In this document: in pieces, positions 6,864-11,973 of the stretch
How the letters are laid out: each line of letters begins with the position of its first letter
Position numbering within the stretch: the first letter of the stretch is position 1
NCBI GenBank assembly: GCA_964450355.1
Contig: CAYVDH010000105.1
Span: forward strand, 1-11,973
Length of the DNA stretch: 11,973 nucleotides
Source: CAYVDH01 sp964450355
Lineage (GTDB): Bacteria; Bacteroidota; Bacteroidia; NS11-12g; UBA955
Direction: 5' to 3'
Program-made: the position numbers and the translations under genes
The notes under the pieces: model-generated
What the model saw: the letters and a program-made list of their open reading frames with translations, nothing else
Told to the model about the DNA's origin: nothing
Databases searched by the model: none

Positions 6864-9698
6864 ATGAAAAATGCATCATTATTAGTATTAATAATTAGTT
6901 TATTTAACCTTACTGTTTTAGGTCAAAGCAAAGGGAATATCAAAGGGAAACTGATTGATACAACTCAGCTTTCAAATGTAGGATTCTCTAACATCACTGT
7001 AAATGGAACCACTTATGGAACTACTTCGAATGCCAATGGGGAATTTGAAATTGAAAATTTACCTATTGGTTCCTATACTTTAACAATAACCTCTGTAAAT
7101 TACAATGACAATGTAATCAATAAAGTGTTAGTGTCAGCTAATCTAACCAATAATTTAGGTGATATATTGATGATACCTAAAATTAAAGTAAATAAAAAAA
7201 CGACCATAAGTGCGGTAAGAAAAACGAATTCAATAAAAGCAGCAATTCTAGATGTGAAAAAAGCAGAAGTAGTTGTTTCTGCAATTTCTTCAGAACAAAT
7301 TTCAAAATCTCAAGACAACGATGCGGCTAAAGCTGCTGCCAGAGTTCCTGGAGTAACATTGATGGAAAATAGATTCATAATTTTAAGAGGATTAAGTCAA
7401 CGATACAACAGTGTACAAATTAATAACATCAATGCTCCAAGCACCGAGGTAGATAGAAGAACTTTTTCATTTGATTTGGTGCCTTCTAACATGCTAGATA
7501 AAATCATGATTTATAAATCAGGTGCTTCTGATTTAGCTGGAGATTTTGCTGGTGGTGTTATTAAATTAACCACAAAAAACAACATCGAGAAAGACTATTT
7601 AAATGTCAGTTTCGGATTTGGATACCGCGTAGGAACTAGTTTTCAAACACATGCACATAACAATGTAGCAGGTTCTACCGATTTGTTGGGATTTGACAAT
7701 GGAAACAGGGCTATGCCAAGTTCATTTCCAATATCTTTAAACTCTGTTCCCAACCAAACAGCAATTAGGTATGCTAAAGATTTAAATAATAACTACAGCA
7801 TTAAAAACACTCTTGCACCATTGGATTTTGGATTTGGATTATCCTATGGCAAAAACATCAGATTAAATAAAATGAAATTGTTTGCTATCAATAGTTTTGG
7901 TTATTCTACCAACTATCAATATGCTAACATGAAAAGAAACAGATATCAAAACGACCAAATGTCTGGTTCAGTGATTAAAATGTTTGATTTTAACGATGCT
8001 AATTTTGCGGTAGAATCCAAAATAAATGCGTTGTCTAATTGGATATTGAACATCAACAAAAACAATTCATTGAGTTTTAAAAACATGTTCAACCAAATAG
8101 GTGAAAATGAAACGACCATAAGAGAAGGAGTAATGCCAACAGAAAGGCCAAGCGATGAATTCAAAAATTATGCTTTTCATTACACCAGTAGAAGCATATA
8201 CAATTCGCAAATTGAAGGTTTACACAAGTTGAACAGCATCAATGATAAATTAATTTACAGTTTGGGATTTGGTTACATCAATAGAAACGAGCCAGATTAT
8301 CGCAGATTTAGAACTTATAGAATCATAGGAAGTGAATCGGATTACAAATTGATTGATCCCCCAAGTGCAAGTTTGTTTGATGCTGCTAGATTTTATTCCA
8401 ACTTGAAAGAAAACACAAAATCTGTCAGTGTAAATTATGAGAAAAATTTGTACAATCGCTTAGATTCATCTTCCAATATTGTAGTAAAAGTAGGAGCTTA
8501 TGGAGAAACAAAAAACAGGGATTTTGATGCCCGTTGGTTGAGTTATGTTTACACAGGAAATACCTCTTTAAAAGACAACATCATCACTCAACCTATAGAT
8601 AAGTTATTCTCTGAACAAAACATCAACACTTATGCTGGATTTAAAATTGCCGAAGGAACTAATCCAAACGATAAATACAGTGCTTCTAATAAATTATTAG
8701 CTGGATATGTATCAGCTACGTTGCCAATGGAGAATTTTAAGATGACAATTGGAGCAAGAACCGAATATTTCAGCCAATTATTAACTAGTAAAACTACCTC
8801 TGGTCCAATTGAAGTAAGAATGGATTCATTAAACATACTTCCTTCCATCAATACCAGTTATAATTTTACAGAAAAAAAATTAATCAGAGCCGCTTATTAT
8901 AAAACCATCAACCGTCCTGAATTTAGAGAATTAGCTCCATTTGTCTATTATGATTTTATGTACGATGTTAACATCGTTGGAAATCCTAACCTTAAAACTT
9001 GTAGCATAGACAATTTAGATGTTAGATACGAATATTATCCTTCAACTTCTGAAACCATTTCTGTTGGAGGGTTTTATAAAAAATTCGTCAACCCAATCGA
9101 AAGTTATGTTCAGCCTGTAGGATTAAGTCAACAATACACATTGAACAATGCAACCAAAGCTACAAATTACGGAGTAGAATTGGAAATCAGAAGATCGTTT
9201 GATGATGTTTCTAAATCTAAATTAATAAAAAACATGTCAGCCATTTTAAATGCTTCATACATTTACAGCCAAGTTGATTTAGGAAATTCAAGTAATTTGT
9301 CACAAGCAAGAACCAGGGCATTGCAAGGACAATCGCCATACATAGTGAATTCAACCATAGCCTACAATGACGATAAGAAAAAATTAAACTTAAACTTGTC
9401 TTACAATGTGTTTGGAAAAAGAATAGCATTTGTTGGAAATGATTTATTCCCTACTGTGTATGAAATGCCAAGACATTCAATAGACATCAGTGTATCGAAA
9501 GAAATTAACAGCAGATTGAATTTCAAATTTGGTATAAGTGATTTGTTAAATTATAAAAATCAAATGTGGCAAGATACTGATGGCAACAACATCATCAATT
9601 ACAAAAACAACATTGATAAACAATTATTATCTTACCGCAGAGGTCAAATGATTAACTTTAATTTCACATACAAAATATTTCCTAATGACAAGAAATAA
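6864..9698 (+). CDS. TonB-dependent outer-membrane receptor with carboxypeptidase-regulatory-like domain
   Basis: A 944-residue outer-membrane active transporter. Residues 1-20 are a Sec signal peptide ending VLG before Q21. Residues about 24-105 form a carboxypeptidase-regulatory-like beta-sandwich (GNIKGKLID, then YGTTSNANGEFEIENLP and YTLTITSVNY), the usual N-terminal extension in Bacteroidota. The plug spans about 130-237: EQISKSQDNDAAKAAARVPGV, then ILRGLSQRYNSVQINN (173-188) and AGDFAGGVIKL (225-235). The remainder is a beta-barrel rich in alternating aromatic strands. These features fit large TonB receptors, energised by TonB/ExbBD and importing an unknown ligand. No SusD partner follows; instead a terminator and a large lipoprotein gene follow in the same direction. 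The barrel ends in an aromatic-rich strand (INFNFTYKIF) plus five residues. Substrate cannot be inferred from sequence. Confidence 0.93.
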   Translation: MKNASLLVLIISLFNLTVLGQSKGNIKGKLIDTTQLSNVGFSNITVNGTTYGTTSNANGEFEIENLPIGSYTLTITSVNYNDNVINKVLVSANLTNNLGDILMIPKIKVNKKTTISAVRKTNSIKAAILDVKKAEVVVSAISSEQISKSQDNDAAKAAARVPGVTLMENRFIILRGLSQRYNSVQINNINAPSTEVDRRTFSFDLVPSNMLDKIMIYKSGASDLAGDFAGGVIKLTTKNNIEKDYLNVSFGFGYRVGTSFQTHAHNNVAGSTDLLGFDNGNRAMPSSFPISLNSVPNQTAIRYAKDLNNNYSIKNTLAPLDFGFGLSYGKNIRLNKMKLFAINSFGYSTNYQYANMKRNRYQNDQMSGSVIKMFDFNDANFAVESKINALSNWILNINKNNSLSFKNMFNQIGENETTIREGVMPTERPSDEFKNYAFHYTSRSIYNSQIEGLHKLNSINDKLIYSLGFGYINRNEPDYRRFRTYRIIGSESDYKLIDPPSASLFDAARFYSNLKENTKSVSVNYEKNLYNRLDSSSNIVVKVGAYGETKNRDFDARWLSYVYTGNTSLKDNIITQPIDKLFSEQNINTYAGFKIAEGTNPNDKYSASNKLLAGYVSATLPMENFKMTIGARTEYFSQLLTSKTTSGPIEVRMDSLNILPSINTSYNFTEKKLIRAAYYKTINRPEFRELAPFVYYDFMYDVNIVGNPNLKTCSIDNLDVRYEYYPSTSETISVGGFYKKFVNPIESYVQPVGLSQQYTLNNATKATNYGVELEIRRSFDDVSKSKLIKNMSAILNASYIYSQVDLGNSSNLSQARTRALQGQSPYIVNSTIAYNDDKKKLNLNLSYNVFGKRIAFVGNDLFPTVYEMPRHSIDISVSKEINSRLNFKFGISDLLNYKNQMWQDTDGNNIINYKNNIDKQLLSYRRGQMINFNFTYKIFPNDKK

Positions 9699-9745
9699 TG
9701 TCTTTAGTTTATAGTAAGTAAAAAGACTTAACAAAAGGATAATTT

Positions 9746-9782
9746 AAAACTCATTTTACGCTAAAGTAGAATGAGTTTTTTT
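9746..9782 (+). terminator. Intrinsic terminator after the TonB-dependent receptor
   Basis: The arms 9747-9759 (AAACTCATTTTAC) and 9766-9778 pair over 13 positions with one G-U wobble, around a six-base loop GCTAAA, and the 3' arm runs straight into a T tract to 9782. This is a standard rho-independent terminator. It lies 48 bases after the receptor stop and 27 bases before the lipoprotein ATG, so it separates or attenuates the two genes. Confidence 0.85.
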
Positions 9783-9809
9783 GTATCATAAATTATAATA
9801 AAAATAAAA

Positions 9810-11270
9810 ATGAAAATTAAATTTTTAACCCTAAGCCTAATTGCCGCAGCTTCGTTTGCAGCTATGACTTTTACATCTTGTAAAAAATGTGACAACAAAA
9901 CTGACACAATTTATGTTTATTTAGATACATCTATTAAATATGAAACATTATCAGGTGCATTAACTACCCAATCATTAGATGCAACAAAAAGATATTTAAT
10001 TAAAGGAACTGTGACTGTAGATGATGGCATTACCTTAACCATTCCAGCAGGAACAAAATTATTTGGAGAAAAATCAAGCAAAGGAACCTTGGTGATTAAA
10101 AAAGGTGGTAAATTGGTGGCAGAAGGAACTGCAAGCAGTCCAATTATTTTCACTAGTGCTCAAGCTACAGGAGCAAGAGAACAAGGTGACTGGGGAGGAA
10201 TAGTGATGTTAGGTAAAGCAAATGTAAACCAAAATAACCCAGCTATTGAAGGAATTTCACCAGCTGTAAATTATGGAACTTACCAAAGCACAGCTAATGA
10301 TGCCGATAACAGTGGTGTATTGAAATATGTGAGAATAGAATACGCAGGTATTGCTTTAACTCCTAACAACGAAACCAATTCATTAACAATGGGTGGTGTA
10401 GGTAGCGGAACTACTGTAGATTATGTTCAAGTAACTTATGGTGGTGACGATGGATTTGAGTGGTTTGGTGGTACTGTTGAGTGCAAACACTTAGTATCAT
10501 TAGGAACTTGGGACGATGATTTTGATACTGACTTTGGATACAGTGGTAAAGTTCAATATGCATTAGCAATCAGAGATCCTTTCAATGCTGACCAATCAGG
10601 TTCTAATGGATTTGAAAGTGATAACGATGCTTCTGGTTCAACTTCTACTCCTAAAACATCAGCAGTATTTAGTAATGTGACTTTATTAGGTGCTAGTTTT
10701 GACTCAACTAAAGCTGTAAGTGGTAACTACCAACATGCAATGCATTTAAGAAGAAACACTGAATTGTCTATATTCAACTCAGTATTGGCTGGATTCCCAT
10801 TAGGTTTGAACTTAGATGGTACATTGACTAACTATACTTCAGGTGCTGGTGTATTAGATAACAACATCTTGGTATCTATTGGAAACAATAAAAAATCTCC
10901 AAGACCATTCATTTCAGGTACTACAGATAATGCTGCTGTAGGAACTTACTTTACTACGACTAAAACCAACAAAGTATTTACAGCTAACTCTCCTATGACA
11001 GGAACTCCTGCTCATGCTAAAGCCTATGCTGATGCTGGTATCGATCCATCTTTGATCATGGGTTATAATACCACTGCTGGTGTAACAGGTAATTATCCTA
11101 AAAATCCAATTTTAACTTCATTCTCTGGATTAACTCAAACAGGTGCTTCATTTACAGATGCTAAATTAACTAATTCATTCTTTAGCAGCACTACATTCAT
11201 TGGTGCATTTGGTTCAACAGATTGGACTGATACTTGGGCTAACTTCAACCCACAAAACGACAAATACTAG
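9810..11270 (+). CDS. Large beta-helix-like lipoprotein of unknown function, Bacteroidota family
   Basis: A 486-residue exported lipoprotein. The signal peptide ends at a lipobox FTSC with the lipidated residue C24; a second cysteine is at 27. The body contains short repetitive strands such as LIKGTVTVDDGITLTIPAGTK (63-83), LVIKKGGKLVAEG and PIIFTSA, the pattern of a right-handed beta-helix. Three acidic/glycine clusters follow: YGGDDGFEWFGG (210-221), TWDDDFDTDFGYSG (233-246) and SGSNGFESDNDASGS (263-277), likely calcium or other cation sites. I recognise GGVGSGTTVDYVQV and the closing FGSTDWTDTWANFNPQ as hallmarks of a family widespread in Bacteroidota whose role is unknown. No Por-type sorting domain is visible. 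The gene has an A-rich stretch before the ATG instead of a Shine-Dalgarno, and no clear own promoter. Its position suggests partnership with the upstream receptor. Confidence 0.9.
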   Translation: MKIKFLTLSLIAAASFAAMTFTSCKKCDNKTDTIYVYLDTSIKYETLSGALTTQSLDATKRYLIKGTVTVDDGITLTIPAGTKLFGEKSSKGTLVIKKGGKLVAEGTASSPIIFTSAQATGAREQGDWGGIVMLGKANVNQNNPAIEGISPAVNYGTYQSTANDADNSGVLKYVRIEYAGIALTPNNETNSLTMGGVGSGTTVDYVQVTYGGDDGFEWFGGTVECKHLVSLGTWDDDFDTDFGYSGKVQYALAIRDPFNADQSGSNGFESDNDASGSTSTPKTSAVFSNVTLLGASFDSTKAVSGNYQHAMHLRRNTELSIFNSVLAGFPLGLNLDGTLTNYTSGAGVLDNNILVSIGNNKKSPRPFISGTTDNAAVGTYFTTTKTNKVFTANSPMTGTPAHAKAYADAGIDPSLIMGYNTTAGVTGNYPKNPILTSFSGLTQTGASFTDAKLTNSFFSSTTFIGAFGSTDWTDTWANFNPQNDKY

Positions 11271-11295
11271 TAGCATTTTTTCATATAAGTGAATT

Positions 11296-11326
11296 AACCC
11301 CTTGACTTTGGTTGAGGGGTTTTTTT
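11296..11326 (+). terminator. Intrinsic terminator after the large lipoprotein
   Basis: The arms 11296-11306 (AACCCCTTGAC) and 11311-11321 pair over 11 positions with two G-U wobbles around a four-base loop TTTG. Four G-C pairs sit near the base of the stem, and a run of T follows to 11326. It lies 25 bases after the lipoprotein stop codon and should end that transcript efficiently, so the downstream gene needs its own promoter. Confidence 0.9.
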
Positions 11327-11346
11327 ATTTGTAATGTATGATTCTA

Positions 11347-11375
11347 TTAACAATATCGTAACACAGAGTTAAACA
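11347..11375 (-). promoter_or_regulatory. Possible operator: three half-sites at 11-base period
   Basis: On the plus strand TTAACA starts at 11347, GTAACA at 11358 and TTAAAC(A) at 11369, each exactly 11 bases after the last. Read on the minus strand these are TGTTAA, TGTTAC and (T)GTTTAA, the same kind of element as upstream of the TonB-dependent receptor. They lie 32-60 bases before the proposed GTG start of the small lipoprotein and after the preceding terminator, where a regulator site would be expected. A chance match in AT-rich DNA cannot be excluded. Confidence 0.35.
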
Positions 11376-11406
11376 TTTGGATATTTTCTTTGTACTATTT
11401 TGTTGT

Positions 11407-11943
11407 GTGAATAAAATATTAAGTTCTATTTGTGTTATTTTTGTGTTGGCATGCAATAACAATCAAGGAAAATTGGATGTAAAACAACATCAACAATTAA
11501 TTGATACATTGATGCCTCGCTTTGCAAAATTACATGACAGCATTCCCAATTCAAGAAGATTTGATAAATCATTGTTGCCCTTTTATCAAGTTCATAAAAT
11601 TGAAAGAAAATACGAGTTACAAGAATATGCCTGTGTCAATGGAGAATATTTTTTTGCTATTAGTAGGTTAGAACCCAGCATTAAAAAAGATAAATACGCG
11701 ATAGTATGTGGAAGTTTTAAAAGGACTAATAAAGGGGAAATAGATTCGAGTTCGTACCGAGAAATATATTGGACATGGAAAATGTTAAAAAATGACTTGA
11801 TAGAGAGAAATAAACTACTGTTTGAAAAAGCCATTAAAGGAGAAGATTTAAGTGAATACATGCCAGATAAAGCGGGAGATAAATACATCATGTTTCCAGA
11901 TGGAAAAGTGAGTTATGACAGAGCAAGCCAAAGCTGGAAGTAA
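11407..11943 (+). CDS. Small putative lipoprotein of unknown function (GTG start)
   Basis: The reading frame is open from a TTG at 11377, but I place the start at GTG 11407. From there the protein begins (M)NKILSSICVIFVLAC, a textbook short lipoprotein signal peptide with one lysine, a hydrophobic core and lipobox VLAC; starting at TTG would put ten hydrophobic residues before the lysine. This gives 178 residues with the lipidated cysteine at residue 16. The mature part is charged, with no repeats or membrane segments; it contains an aromatic stretch YREIYWTWKML and ends with a GDKYIMFPDGKVSYDRA segment. I do not recognise the family. It is preceded by a strong terminator, so it is transcribed separately from the large lipoprotein. 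No Shine-Dalgarno is present, and the promoter is not clear. Confidence 0.7.
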   Translation: MNKILSSICVIFVLACNNNQGKLDVKQHQQLIDTLMPRFAKLHDSIPNSRRFDKSLLPFYQVHKIERKYELQEYACVNGEYFFAISRLEPSIKKDKYAIVCGSFKRTNKGEIDSSSYREIYWTWKMLKNDLIERNKLLFEKAIKGEDLSEYMPDKAGDKYIMFPDGKVSYDRASQSWK

Positions 11944-11973
11944 AATTTAAAAGTTTTTTAAAACAAGTGAAAA

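Noticed and set aside
9699..9809. CTTAACA at about 9728 as a further copy of the phased-repeat operator
   Set aside because: It is a single half-site with no partner at 11 bases, expected by chance in this composition.
11436..11443. TATTTTTG as a promoter followed by ATG at 11451
   Set aside because: The ATG is followed by a stop after two codons in its frame, and the element lies inside the signal-peptide coding region of the small lipoprotein.
11944..11973. AT-rich tail after the last gene as a terminator
   Set aside because: It contains only A/T symmetry (TTTAAAAGTTTTTTAAA-like) with no GC stem, and the window ends before anything can be confirmed.

Overview
The window looks like a chromosomal segment of a low-GC member of the phylum Bacteroidota. 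Three things point there: gene families typical of that phylum (BatA-type protein, DUF4199 protein, TonB-dependent receptor with an N-terminal carboxypeptidase-regulatory-like domain, beta-helix-like surface lipoprotein), the absence of Shine-Dalgarno sequences in front of the genes, and promoter -7 elements of the Bacteroidota type TAnnTTTG. I see no RNA genes, insertion sequences, CRISPR arrays or phage genes, so this is mostly core-type rather than mobile DNA.

Left half (152-6063, all minus strand): one compact five-gene operon. In order of transcription it encodes a BatA-type membrane protein (4036-6063), a dihydroorotase-like protein that has lost most of its metal ligands (2793-4055), a small DUF4199 membrane protein (2230-2790), a polyprenyl-phosphate-type family 2 glycosyltransferase (1275-2237) and a family 4 glycosyltransferase (152-1282). 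Neighbouring genes overlap by 20, 8 and 8 bases or are 2 bases apart, so the set is almost certainly cotranscribed and translationally coupled. Its probable -7 element lies 11 bases before the first start codon. The first 151 bases are AT-rich with no gene I can support.

Centre (6064-6235): a divergent intergenic region. On the right, a membrane-anchored TlpA-like thioredoxin (6236-6733) is read from its own -7 element, which sits so close to the ATG that the mRNA must be leaderless or nearly so.

Right half (6864-11943, plus strand): a 944-residue TonB-dependent outer-membrane receptor, an intrinsic terminator, a 486-residue lipoprotein of a family common in Bacteroidota but without known function, a second strong terminator, and a small lipoprotein of unknown function that probably starts at GTG 11407. 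There is no SusD-like protein, so the receptor and the large lipoprotein form a pair distinct from a classical SusCD locus. Short TGTTA-type repeats spaced exactly 11 bases apart lie upstream of the receptor and, in the opposite orientation, upstream of the small lipoprotein. The geometry resembles binding sites of PhoB/OmpR-family regulators, and this is the most interesting unexplained signal in the window.
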